Below are positions 28,384 to 37,191 of a stretch of 64,000 nucleotides of DNA, one piece after another. The notes beneath the pieces are model-generated. The model made no database searches, was not told the DNA's origin, and was given only the letters and a program-made list of their open reading frames with translations. The stretch is taken from assembly GCA_002148405.1 (NCBI GenBank), contig MUGG01000033.1, positions 1 to 64,000 on the forward strand, written 5' to 3'. This stretch comes from Alkalinema sp. CACIAM 70d. Its GTDB lineage: Bacteria > Cyanobacteriota > Cyanobacteriia > Leptolyngbyales > Leptolyngbyaceae. Within the stretch, counting starts at the first letter, position 1; each line of letters starts with the position of its first letter. The position numbers and the translations under genes are program-made.

Positions 28384-29085
28384 TCACACTTGATCCGGAT
28401 CGATGCCTAACTGGCGCAATCGATCGGCCAAACGATCGGCTCTTTCTTGTGCCCGATCGGCTCGGCTGCGTTCCTGGCGTACCTGCTCTTGGGGCGTCAG
28501 ATAGCGTGTTCCCGCTGGGTCATACCAAAAGAGCCATTCCCGATCGCGTCCCTGGTAGGTTTGTCGTTCCTTGCCCAACCCTAGACCAAGTTCCGGCAAC
28601 CAGATCGGATTGCCAACGAGGGGAATGTAGGTGCCGTTGATTAACTTATACAGTTCTAAGGTCGGTTTTCGTTTGCGCCGAGGATTGTAAATGGCGTAGT
28701 AGAGAATGCCTAGCCTTTGGTAGAGGTCTTTCTTGCTGCTGTATTCGCCCCGATATTTTTGGGATACGACTTCGATCGTTAACTGGGGCAGAATTCCCTG
28801 CTCTTCCCATAGAACATAGCTGGGACGCAGTGCTTCAGTTTTGACACTTTCCACGCCAATACTGAGAAACCCATCCGGCACGATCGGCGGTTCATCTGGA
28901 TTGTAGTAAATCCCCATATCGATCCCGAAAAACCAATCGCGACGACTGTCCCAAATTTCCGCCAAAATCAGCTTGAGCAGGGTGGGAATCAATTCTTGGA
29001 GTTCGTTATCCACGGGCGTATCATCGGAATCGGGCAATTCTGCGGCGGTCGGGAGCCAGTCTAGGGGTTCAACATATTTCAACAT
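28384..29085 (-). CDS. Uma2-family (DUF820) endonuclease-like protein
   Basis: The 233-aa product belongs to the Uma2/DUF820 family, very numerous in cyanobacteria, with a PD-(D/E)xK nuclease fold. Visible are VPDGFLSIGVE (first acidic position), PQLTIEVVSQ (second) and SSKKDLYQRLGILYYAIYNP (lysine and following helix). The C-terminus is a charged helix with repeated RxxRA/ADR, ending in LGIDPD as in many family members. Biological function is not established. The 13-bp and 16-bp duplications in its upstream spacer are the only local signals. Confidence 0.9.
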   Translation of the reverse strand: MLKYVEPLDWLPTAAELPDSDDTPVDNELQELIPTLLKLILAEIWDSRRDWFFGIDMGIYYNPDEPPIVPDGFLSIGVESVKTEALRPSYVLWEEQGILPQLTIEVVSQKYRGEYSSKKDLYQRLGILYYAIYNPRRKRKPTLELYKLINGTYIPLVGNPIWLPELGLGLGKERQTYQGRDREWLFWYDPAGTRYLTPQEQVRQERSRADRAQERADRLADRLRQLGIDPDQV

Positions 29086-29260
29086 AATGGTTGCAGCTTA
29101 AGGGAACGTTTTAGAACTGCGACATCCTGGAATTGCGACATGCTTGGATTGATATATTTATTGTACCAGTAGTATAAATGAACTTTTACGATCCACATTT
29201 CTGCCCGATCGCATTGCTGACAGGCAATCCCTAAAAACTTCCGTTCCGCTTCCACGACCC

Positions 29261-29286
29261 GCTTTTACAATCAGCTTTTACAATCA
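29261..29286 (+). repeat. Perfect 13-bp tandem duplication
   Basis: gcttttacaatca lies at 29261-29273 and 29274-29286, 28 bases before ATG 29315. In the same spacer aactgcgacatcctgg and aattgcgacatgcttgg stand side by side (about 29112-29144). Confidence 0.93.
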
Positions 29287-29314
29287 GGAATAACCCCTTT
29301 TCGAGTTAGCTGCT

Positions 29315-30493
29315 ATGCAATTTGCCGATCGCTTAATTCCGCTGAAAACGAATGTTTTTGCTGATATGGATCGTGCAAAAGCCCAAGCCAGAGCAACGGG
29401 GCAGGATATTATCGATCTCTCCCTAGGATCCTCAGATTTACCCACCAGTCCCCATATTCTTAAAGTCATTGCCGATTCGCTGCAAGATCCAGCGACCCAT
29501 GGCTATTTGCTATTCAACGCGACCCAGTCTTTTCGCAAGGCTGCAGCCCACTGGTACGAGCGCAAATTTGGCATTGCTGTTGACCCTGAAACGGAAGTTC
29601 TCCCGTTAATTGGTTCTCAGGAAGGTACGGCCCATTTACCCCTGGCGATTCTGAATCCGGGGGATTATGCGCTCTTGCTCGATCCGGGGTATCCCTCCCA
29701 TGCTGGGGGCGTGTATTTGGCGGGGGGACAGATTTATCCCATGCCGATTCGGGAAGACAATCAATATCTGCCAAATTTTTCGGAGATTCCAGCCGAGGTG
29801 TTAGCCCAGGCAAGAATGATGGTGTTGAGCTATCCCCACAATCCCACCAGCGCGATCGCTCCGTTGAAATTTTTCCAAACGGCTGTCAGCTTTTGTCAAC
29901 AACATAATTTAGTCTTGGTGCACGACTTTCCCTACGTGGACTTGGTCTTTCGGCAGGAACCGGTGCCATCCATTTTGCAGGCCGACCCCGATAAAACCTG
30001 CTCGATCGAATTTTTTACGCTGTCCAAAAGCTACAACATGGGGGGCTTCCGCATGGGTTACGCGATCGGCAATGCAGACCTGATTCGGGCCTTGCGGCAA
30101 ATTAAGGCTACGGTGGATTTTAATCAATATTTAGGGATTTTAAATGGCGCGATCGCTGCGTTAACTGGACCCCAGGATACCGTACACCAGACTGTAGAAA
30201 CCTTTCGTAAACGGCGTGATGTTTTTGTTCAAGCGCTCCACGCGATCGGTTGGAACGTGCCCGTTCCAGAAGCAGCCATGTACGTTTGGGCCAAGCTGCC
30301 GCAACCCTATGCCCAGAATTCCATTCAATTTTGCCAAGATTTAATTGCTCAGACCGGGGTAGCAGCCTCTCCAGGCGTGGGCTTTGGGCCAGCGGGAGAA
30401 GGCCATGTCCGGTTCGCGTTAGTGCATGAACCTGCAATTTTGGCGGCGGCGGTCGATCGAATTGCCTTGTTTCTAGAGCAAAACCAGACCTAG
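29315..30493 (+). CDS. PLP-dependent class I/II aminotransferase (LL-diaminopimelate aminotransferase-like)
   Basis: Fold type I aminotransferase of 392 aa. Marks are IDLSLGSSDLPTSPHI at the substrate entrance, LPLIGSQEGTAHL (phosphate-binding turn), SYPHNPTSAIAP (the conserved Asn contacting PLP), VHDFPYVDL (Asp to the pyridine N) and the Schiff-base lysine in TLSKSYNMGGFRMGY. The C-terminal Arg that holds the substrate carboxylate is in GHVRFALV. The sequence style fits the group containing LL-diaminopimelate, alanine and aspartate aminotransferases; true DapL usually has a different signature around the lysine, so the substrate is left open. It is monocistronic by spacing. Confidence 0.88.
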   Translation: MQFADRLIPLKTNVFADMDRAKAQARATGQDIIDLSLGSSDLPTSPHILKVIADSLQDPATHGYLLFNATQSFRKAAAHWYERKFGIAVDPETEVLPLIGSQEGTAHLPLAILNPGDYALLLDPGYPSHAGGVYLAGGQIYPMPIREDNQYLPNFSEIPAEVLAQARMMVLSYPHNPTSAIAPLKFFQTAVSFCQQHNLVLVHDFPYVDLVFRQEPVPSILQADPDKTCSIEFFTLSKSYNMGGFRMGYAIGNADLIRALRQIKATVDFNQYLGILNGAIAALTGPQDTVHQTVETFRKRRDVFVQALHAIGWNVPVPEAAMYVWAKLPQPYAQNSIQFCQDLIAQTGVAASPGVGFGPAGEGHVRFALVHEPAILAAAVDRIALFLEQNQT

Positions 30494-30756
30494 CAGGTTA
30501 GCGAACCGCAGACAACTCCACCTAGACCAGAAACTCTGCCAAGAAAAAAGGCTATCAGCAACGGATCGGCTGTGTCCTAGGCCAAAATCCCAAACGCTGA
30601 TAACCCACTGTCACTCATCGGACAAACTTGTTTTAATTGAATCCCTGTGCATTCTGAAATTGGACTTGCAGCCGAACTTACAGTTGATCTAACAGGGGCA
30701 CAGAACTGGCCGCAATAGCTCGATAGTGTTGAAAAAATCGTAGTGAAAACAAACTA

Positions 30757-31071
30757 TCAAGAGCATTCCAGGCTGAGGGATTCTAAACTAGGGGTGTCAA
30801 GATTGAGCGCACCCAAAATTAAATCTTCTAAGGTGACGTATTCTTCAGGACTCAAGCCTCCTACACAATAGGAACTATAGCAATGACGCAGAGCGGTTCT
30901 GACCACGGCTGCTTGAACAAATCGACGGGCTGCGGCTCGAGCTAAACTTCCGGATTGATAAAACTCTCGATCGCACCATTCTTCGTGATTGGAAGAAGTA
31001 CATTGAAACGAGTAGCCTTCGGAGGTTGAGCTAACTTCGATGAGCCAGCCGCAATACGTATCCCTAACCAT
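30757..31071 (-). CDS. Small unknown protein
   Basis: A 104-aa frame with balanced composition, five Cys (CGW, QCTSS, WCDRE, RHCYSSYC) and the segment YCGWLIEVSSTSEGYSFQC at the N-terminus, followed by a helical ARAAARRFVQAAVVRTALRH. I do not recognise the family. It looks coding because charge and hydrophobicity alternate like a folded domain and no competing frame exists on the other strand. A 15-bp-period repeat array lies about 180 bp upstream of its ATG and may bear on its control. Confidence 0.55.
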   Translation of the reverse strand: MVRDTYCGWLIEVSSTSEGYSFQCTSSNHEEWCDREFYQSGSLARAAARRFVQAAVVRTALRHCYSSYCVGGLSPEEYVTLEDLILGALNLDTPSLESLSLECS

Positions 31072-31605
31072 CTTTTACCATCCAATCCAAACGATCGAGC
31101 TGGATGGATCAGTTCACCTCACACGACTTTTTCTAGAAGGGGTCGCTATCAACCCGGTATCACACACTGCACCCATGAACGGACTGTAATGTCGAACCAA
31201 GACGCTAGATATACGCCCTTAGAAAAGCCAAACATGAGACAGGCACCCTTGTATACGTTGACCCCATACACGTTGACAACAGGTTAAAAACACGTTGACC
31301 CCGGACATATTGACATCGTATGCGTTGACAATTAATCCAATTTGCAAGCGATCGGTTGCACTGACCCAGTAACCTCAAGCTACCAAAGCCCTGTGGGAAA
31401 ACCGAGGGGAAATCGGGGAGAAAAAGGGGAGATTTGGTTAAGAATACGATTGACATCTAACTTTAGAAAGGTTCTTCTTTTGTTAACTCCGTAAATATTT
31501 CCTCTACAAATTGCAGTAATTTCCTTAATAATGTCCCTAAATTGACTTTCTAGATCTGTGATCTCTCAATCTTGGCCCCCTTGAGCATCCCGACAAAAAT
31601 AGGTT
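31072..31605. other. Intergenic region, 534 bp
   Basis: Contains the CGTTGAC array (31254-31329). The remainder is AT-rich near the 3' end of the response regulator gene. I see no convincing gene; a minus-strand frame of 83 codons here runs through the repeats and is rejected. Confidence 0.55.
31254..31329. repeat. Five phased CGTTGAC-type repeats at 15-bp spacing
   Basis: CGTTGAC begins at 31256, 31271, 31293 and 31323, and TATTGAC at 31308. Steps are 15, 22, 15 and 15 bp. Four of the five units read acgttgac or gcgttgac with variable filler between. Confidence 0.85.
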
Positions 31606-32301
31606 CTAGCAGGATGATCCATTCAGTGCTGGAGACTTGAGGCGGTAGCCCATGCTGTGAACTGTTTCAATAAAGTTATCAGGAGCACCCGCAGCCTTTA
31701 ATTTTTGTCGTAAAGCTTTGATATGGGACTTCACAGCTTCTTCCGTTGGCGATTCCGGTAGCGACCAGATTTGTTCAATGATGCCCGATCGACTCAGGAC
31801 ACGCCGCCCATTGGAAACAAGCAATTCCAAAATGGCATATTCCTTGGGCGTCAGGGTCAGGGAATGGTTGGCATAGGTGACCTCGTAGGTACTGGGATCA
31901 ATTTGTAAGTTGCCCCAGGTGAGCTGTACCGGGACAGGCCCCGTTCCTCGCCGCAGTAATGCACGCACCCGTGCCATCAGCTCTTGCAGATCAAAGGGTT
32001 TCACCATATAATCATCTGCCCCTGCATCTAGGCCATGGATTTTGTCCGCGATCGTGTCACGGGCGGTCAGCATCAGGACTGGCAAACTATAGTGGCGGTT
32101 GCGCAGCTGACGACAGAGGCTGAGGCCATCCAGCTTTGGGATAGTCACATCTAGAATGAGTAAATCGTAGGGTAAGGTCTTAATCCAATCCCATGCAGTT
32201 TCTCCATCCCGCACCACATCCACCAGATATTGGTGCTCGGACAAAGCGTCACTGAGGACTTCAGCGATTTGAATGTCATCTTCAACCACTAAAATTCGCA
32301 T
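31606..32301 (-). CDS. OmpR/PhoB-family response regulator
   Basis: The 231-aa protein has a receiver domain with acidic pocket EDD (7-9), phospho-acceptor Asp51 (LLILDVTIP), the conserved Thr/Ser in LMLTARD and Lys in MVKPFDL, then a winged-helix DNA-binding domain (about 125-225) with LTPKEYAILELLV, VLSRSGIIEQIW and the C-terminal hairpin IETVHSMGYRLK. It starts divergently from the sensor kinase at 32508 with 206 bp between, and the two are a probable cognate pair. The ribosome-binding sequence AGAGGTGA precedes ATG 32301. Confidence 0.93.
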   Translation of the reverse strand: MRILVVEDDIQIAEVLSDALSEHQYLVDVVRDGETAWDWIKTLPYDLLILDVTIPKLDGLSLCRQLRNRHYSLPVLMLTARDTIADKIHGLDAGADDYMVKPFDLQELMARVRALLRRGTGPVPVQLTWGNLQIDPSTYEVTYANHSLTLTPKEYAILELLVSNGRRVLSRSGIIEQIWSLPESPTEEAVKSHIKALRQKLKAAGAPDNFIETVHSMGYRLKSPALNGSSC

Positions 32302-32507
32302 AGATTGTTCACCTCTATTCCTTATGGTAACGAGAGGGCGTCGATTGTGTGAGCCAATTCAAATTTTGTAAATCAACACGAATCAGGATCTGTGGGAATT
32401 ACAGTCTGGAGGGGGTAGGAGTAGGCAATTAATTGCAATCACTTTCAATCAATGCGAGCGATTGTAATCAACTATGATGAATCGTTGTATGAGGAGTAGA
32501 TCCTGGC

Positions 32508-33902
32508 ATGGGGAAGTGGCTCTCTGAACAAAAATGGTTGGCAGCAGGATTCTCTACGGCGACAATTTGGCTAGGGATCAGCAGTTGGGCATCCTATCGC
32601 AATACAACAGAGTTCATTGGTACCACCCAACGGTTACTCCATTCCTATGAGGTTACTCGTACCCTCTCGACGATCTCCCTGGAGATGACGATCGCGGAAT
32701 CGAGTCGGCGGGGCTATGTTTTTATCGGCAATCGCGAAGAACTCGATCGATATCAAGAAAGCGTGACCCAACTTTATCCGAGTTTGCAAAGTCTGGAAGG
32801 CCAGTTAGGGGAAGATCCCGCACAGTTGGAATATTTTAACCAAATTAAGGAACTCATTCCCAAACGGCTAGCGTTACTGGAAAAGTCAATCCAGCGCTAT
32901 CGCAGGACTAATCAGATTGACATTGAACAACGGCGGATCACAGCGGAAAGTTTACAATTGCGCGATCGTATTCAATGGCTGCTTGCGGAAATGAAAGACA
33001 TTGAAGAAATTCGACTGAAGCAGTGGTTGCAGCACTCCCAAGATTTAATGCAACGTCGAATGAGTTTGGAAGTTTGGTTGACTTTTTCAATGTTTCTGGT
33101 TTTGTTATTAGGATTTTTGGCAGTTTATCGTCAGGTGATGAAGCGGCAACGTTTGGAAGCGATGGAAGAAAAGTGGTCACAGCAGCAAGAATTGAGTCAT
33201 TTAAAGCTCAATTTTTTTTCGATGATGTCCCATGAGTTTCGGACACCGTTGAGTGTTGTTTTAGGATCAAGCCAACTGTTGTTGGAAAATCACACCCAAT
33301 GGCCCGTAGAGAAACGATCGCACAGCCTTCAACGCATTCTGTCTTCTGCCCACGTCATGAAGCGGTTATTAAGTGATATTTTGATGTTTAGTCGAGCAGA
33401 AGCAGGAAATTTAGAATTTCAGCCAGATTGGGTTGAATTAGATTCCTTTTGCTTGAATTTAGTAGAGGATATGCGCATGGCTGATCCGCTACAAGATTCC
33501 ATTAAATTCGTCAGCTATTGCCACGGACAACGGGTCTATGTGGATGAGAAGTTACTGTATTCCGTTCTCAGTAATTTACTACTCAATTCCGTGAAATATT
33601 CTGCTGCAAACCAGGCTGTTTATCTGATCGTAGAAGTCGATCGCTACGATTTACTGTTCCATGTGAAAGATCAAGGGATGGGCATTCCTGCTGAAGATTT
33701 GCCGCATTTGTATGAACCGTTTTATCGGGGTCGCAATGTTTCCACGATCGCGGGGACGGGCTTGGGATTGGCGGTGGTCAAGAAGTGTGTTGATCTGCAT
33801 CAGGGAACCGTTACTGTCACGAGTCAAGAAGGACAGGGCACCGTGTTTACGATTCGGCTGCCTGCGGTTGTGAGTCATCTCAATCAACATGTCTCCCATT
33901 GA
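32508..33902 (+). CDS. Membrane sensor histidine kinase with CHASE3-like sensor
   Basis: The 464-aa kinase has a membrane segment at about 10-28, a helical extracytoplasmic sensor (about 30-187) of CHASE3 style (SRRGYVFIGNREELDRYQ), a second segment at about 188-207, then HisKA with His242 (MMSHEFRTPL) and HATPase_c with N box LLYSVLSNLLLNSVKYS and G boxes KDQGMGI and GTGLGLAVV. It probably phosphorylates the divergent OmpR-type regulator at 31606. GAGGAG lies upstream of ATG 32508. Its shared spacer contains CAATC boxes and an imperfect inverted repeat (attgcaatc at 32432, gattgtaat at 32460) that could be an operator. Confidence 0.92.
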   Translation: MGKWLSEQKWLAAGFSTATIWLGISSWASYRNTTEFIGTTQRLLHSYEVTRTLSTISLEMTIAESSRRGYVFIGNREELDRYQESVTQLYPSLQSLEGQLGEDPAQLEYFNQIKELIPKRLALLEKSIQRYRRTNQIDIEQRRITAESLQLRDRIQWLLAEMKDIEEIRLKQWLQHSQDLMQRRMSLEVWLTFSMFLVLLLGFLAVYRQVMKRQRLEAMEEKWSQQQELSHLKLNFFSMMSHEFRTPLSVVLGSSQLLLENHTQWPVEKRSHSLQRILSSAHVMKRLLSDILMFSRAEAGNLEFQPDWVELDSFCLNLVEDMRMADPLQDSIKFVSYCHGQRVYVDEKLLYSVLSNLLLNSVKYSAANQAVYLIVEVDRYDLLFHVKDQGMGIPAEDLPHLYEPFYRGRNVSTIAGTGLGLAVVKKCVDLHQGTVTVTSQEGQGTVFTIRLPAVVSHLNQHVSH

Positions 33903-33978
33903 CCTGCTGAATTGGCCTACTTAATGGTAGAGTCCTAGTCAAGAGGTTTCAAATTGAGTGGATGAGGGAGTCATCAGC

Positions 33979-35025
33979 ATGAAGGCACAGGTTTTTCGGG
34001 GGGTCAATCACCTACAGTACGAAGAAATTCCTATACCGGAGCTGGCTGACGATGAAGTCCTTGTGCAGGTAAAAGTGGTTGGTCTCTGTCAATCCGATAT
34101 CAAAAAAATTAAATATCCCCTCTATGAACCGCCGCGAATTTTTGGCCATGAAACTGCCGGCACGATTTTCCAAGTCGGTGCAGGGGTGGAAGGCTGGCAG
34201 GTGGGCGATCGGGTTGTGGTGATGCACCATATTCCCTGCATGAATTGTGGCTACTGCGAAACAGGTAGCTATTCCATGTGTGAGACCTATAAAAATATTA
34301 CAACGACCGCAGGTTTTGCACCCAGTGGGGGTGGCTTTGCAGAGTACGTCAAAGTTCCAGGGCATATCGTGCGGCAAGGGGGTCTGATTGCCATTCCCGA
34401 TCGCGTCACTTTCGAGCAAGCCAGTTTTGTTGAACCCACTAATTGCTGTCTCAAGGCCGTTAAAAAAGCCCAAATTTGCGCAGGTCAAACGGTATTGATT
34501 ACGGGGGCAGGGCCGATCGGCTTAATGTTCGTTATGCTGGTCAACCATTTCGGCGCAAGGGCGATCGTCACGGACTTGATTCCAGCCCGGTTAGAAAAGG
34601 CATTGTCGGTAGGTGCCCTAGCCGCTTTTGATGCCCGAGATCGGTCATTGACCCAAAAGGTACAGGACTTAACCCAAAGCTATGGTGTAGATGTTAGCTT
34701 GTTGGCGGTTCCCAGCGATAAGGCGTTTTTCCAGGCGCTAGATTGTACCCGCAAGGGTGGCAAGATTTTGTTTTTTGCAGAGTTTCCCGATGAAGTGGAA
34801 ATTCCCTTAAATCCCAACCTGTTGTACCGTCGGGAAATTGACTTGATGGGTAGCTATAGTTCAGCCTTTCCGCTGCAAGCTCTATCCGCAGAATTGGTTT
34901 TTGAGAACAAGATTGATGTGGATGCGCTGATTAGCGATCGCTATCCACTCAGTGAATTAGCTAAAGCTGTGGAACAAGCTGTTCAGCCCACTCCAGAAAC
35001 TTACAAAATTCTACTCTACCCATAG
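33979..35025 (+). CDS. Zinc-dependent medium-chain alcohol/polyol dehydrogenase family protein
   Basis: A 348-aa MDR protein. Catalytic zinc ligands appear as Cys in VVGLCQSD, His in FGHETAGTI and the later Glu/Cys in FVEPTNCC; the structural zinc loop has four cysteines in CMNCGYCETGSYSMC. The cofactor site is TGAGPIGLM, followed by the acidic end VTDL, which favours NAD. The layout resembles threonine 3-dehydrogenase and sorbitol dehydrogenase, and the substrate is undecided. ATG 33979 is chosen over GTG 33958 because GAGGGAG lies 8 bases before it. The gene is convergent with the kinase at 35128. Confidence 0.9.
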   Translation: MKAQVFRGVNHLQYEEIPIPELADDEVLVQVKVVGLCQSDIKKIKYPLYEPPRIFGHETAGTIFQVGAGVEGWQVGDRVVVMHHIPCMNCGYCETGSYSMCETYKNITTTAGFAPSGGGFAEYVKVPGHIVRQGGLIAIPDRVTFEQASFVEPTNCCLKAVKKAQICAGQTVLITGAGPIGLMFVMLVNHFGARAIVTDLIPARLEKALSVGALAAFDARDRSLTQKVQDLTQSYGVDVSLLAVPSDKAFFQALDCTRKGGKILFFAEFPDEVEIPLNPNLLYRREIDLMGSYSSAFPLQALSAELVFENKIDVDALISDRYPLSELAKAVEQAVQPTPETYKILLYP

Positions 35026-35127
35026 ATATGGTTACCAAGCTGCCTCCTCCCATGGGTTGCGTCAGCAGTCAGATCTTTGATGCGATCACATTTGTCGATC
35101 GTATCAAAGATCTCATGAATCATTGTG

Positions 35128-36525
35128 TTAATCCATGGCGAGGGCGTAGGCCCGAACGGGTGGGCACGATCGAGTTTGGCGAATGGGAATTTGAATTAGA
35201 AATTCTGTTCCTTGACAACTCGACTGGCAAGTTAGCTTACCATGATGTTTTTCTTTAATAATTTGGTGGCTGATGTAGAGCCCTAATCCGGTTCCTTTCC
35301 CAACTGCTTTAGTGGTAAAAAATGGGTCAAATAGTTGATTTTGGATGCTTTCAGGAATGCCAGAACCGTTATCTGCAATAGAAATCAAGATCCATTCATT
35401 GTCCATCTGTTGCGTTTGGATATGAATATTTCCCTGAAACATGGGTGCTACTTTAGCATATTGTTCTGTCTGTTCTTCGATCGCGTCGATCGCGTTTGAA
35501 AGAATATTCATGAATACCTGATTGAGTTGACCTGCATAGCATTCTACGGATGGTAGCAAACCGTAGTCTTTGATGACTTGAATTTCAGGTCGTCTGCTTT
35601 GACTTTTTAATCGGCTGCGTAAAATCATAAGGGTACTATCGATGCCATCATGAATATCTACCGCTTTGTAATCGGATTCATCTAACCGTGAAAAATTTCG
35701 CAGCGATTTGACAATTTCCGTAATGCGTTCTGCGCCCACTCGCATCGATCGAACTAGCTTGACAATATCACTGGTCAAAAAATCAAAATCGACTTCCTGT
35801 AACTTGGATTGCACCACGGGAGAAGGGTGAGGATATTCCGATTGATACAATGCAATAACTTCTAAAAAGTCGCGAATATAGTTATCGACATGATTCAGAT
35901 TGCCGTAGATAAAGCTGGTGGGATTATTAATCTCATGGGCAACCCCTGCAACGAGCTGACCTAAAGCAGCCATTTTTTCAGTCTGAAGATGGCGAGAATA
36001 GTTGTACTGGAGTTGTCGTAAATTCTCCTCAACCAATTGGGCTTCCTGTTGGGCTTGCTGGAGCGATCGTAACGAGAGGGTATGCACCTGGGAATAAGCC
36101 AGCAATAACTCGTGGAAATCTAGCACTCGATACCCTCCCGATGCCGTTTCCATCAAGATGGGTTCATAGATACAATCAACCGATCGTTGGAGTGCCTGTT
36201 GCGTCGCTTCTACGATCGAGGTTGTTCCCGGTAAAATCAGAGGTTCCGTAGCCCAAGCCTCACAGAATCGCTCCAATGGATGACGAGAAAATAATTCCAA
36301 ACTGTAGGGACGACTCATTTGTTCAAAAAAGTGTCGCCTTGAAATCATGCCTTGATAGCTGCCATCACGGGTTAATACTACACCCGGTAAGAGCGGATCT
36401 CGATCGAAGAGTGTAACTAAGCATTGGCCAATCTCTTGAATCTCTAACTGAGCTTCCCAAGATTTCAACTCGAATATAGTTGAAGTTAATTCAAAACGCA
36501 CAGTCCCAACATTCCTTACAATCAT
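35128..36525 (-). CDS. Soluble histidine kinase with CBS-like N-terminal region
   Basis: The 465-aa kinase begins with a domain (about 25-145) that resembles a CBS pair: LVTLFDRDPLLPGVVLTRDGSYQGMISRR and LILPGTTSIVEATQQAL followed by EPILMETASGGYRVLDFHELL. A coiled coil (about 150-185) leads to the transmitter with His197 (GVAHEINNP), N box NQVFMNILSNAIDAIEE and G boxes DNGSGI and GTGLGLY. The region after the His box (GNLNHVDNYIRDFLEVIALYQ) is the same long insert as in the kinases at 10056 and 45869. No membrane segment. No response regulator lies beside it. Confidence 0.88.
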   Translation of the reverse strand: MIVRNVGTVRFELTSTIFELKSWEAQLEIQEIGQCLVTLFDRDPLLPGVVLTRDGSYQGMISRRHFFEQMSRPYSLELFSRHPLERFCEAWATEPLILPGTTSIVEATQQALQRSVDCIYEPILMETASGGYRVLDFHELLLAYSQVHTLSLRSLQQAQQEAQLVEENLRQLQYNYSRHLQTEKMAALGQLVAGVAHEINNPTSFIYGNLNHVDNYIRDFLEVIALYQSEYPHPSPVVQSKLQEVDFDFLTSDIVKLVRSMRVGAERITEIVKSLRNFSRLDESDYKAVDIHDGIDSTLMILRSRLKSQSRRPEIQVIKDYGLLPSVECYAGQLNQVFMNILSNAIDAIEEQTEQYAKVAPMFQGNIHIQTQQMDNEWILISIADNGSGIPESIQNQLFDPFFTTKAVGKGTGLGLYISHQIIKEKHHGKLTCQSSCQGTEFLIQIPIRQTRSCPPVRAYALAMD

Positions 36526-37191
36526 TGGCTGGTTGAAGTGTTATCTCAGGCTACCAAAACAAATTCCAGGGATCTGAGTGGATTGCTATAATTCAATATT
36601 TTATGAAAGCTTCTGCAAGATACTCTCTAGACTTAATTTTGGACTAGGGAGAATATATGGCTCAGCTAAATTGATTGACTACATCTCAGGTGATGCATTG
36701 AGGAGTCATGGCGATTAATACAGCTTTAGGGATTAATACTCACGACTGTTTTTGAAAAGTATCAACAAAATCATTCACCCTGATCAAACCCAATAATTTT
36801 TAGCATAAAGCACTGTATAGATTCAAGGGATTAGCCTATTTAAAACACGACATTATGAGTATTCCCTTCCTGAGGTAAGAAAAAGCTAAGGGGTTTATTG
36901 CATTCTTTAATTACTTGGAAGAATACCTTGTTTCCCATAGACTTCATCTCCCGTAGGCTTTATGACTTAGCGTCTTATCTAACTCATAATCTTGACTGTA
37001 AGAGAAGCATTTCAAGATTAATAAATGAATCATGTTTGGATTAACTTCTCGTTAAAATTCTGAGTAGAATTTAGGAGATAATTGCTCACGGATAGAAAGA
37101 TTAAGTTTCATCCTCTCTCAATCACAAGTCAGTGACTTTAACGAATGACAAACCACTGGCTCTGATGAGGAAATAGTGCTTGGCTGTACCT
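36526..37191. other. Intergenic region, 666 bp
   Basis: AT-rich stretch between the start of the orphan kinase and the end of the amidase gene. gattaatac recurs 18 bp apart (36713 and 36731), and a short palindrome aagtcaGtgactt lies at 37126-37138. No gene, RNA or terminator can be supported. Confidence 0.5.

Noticed and set aside
31254..31329. Possible CRISPR array
   Set aside because: Repeats are only 7-8 bp with 7-14 bp between them, far below CRISPR repeat and spacer lengths, and no cas gene is nearby.
31205..31456. 83-codon minus-strand frame in the repeat-bearing spacer
   Set aside because: It runs through the CGTTGAC array and has no domain, ribosome site or balanced composition.
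35028..35258. 76-codon plus-strand frame just after the zinc dehydrogenase gene
   Set aside because: More than half of it lies over the conserved C-terminal part of the kinase gene on the minus strand, and it has no recognisable domain.
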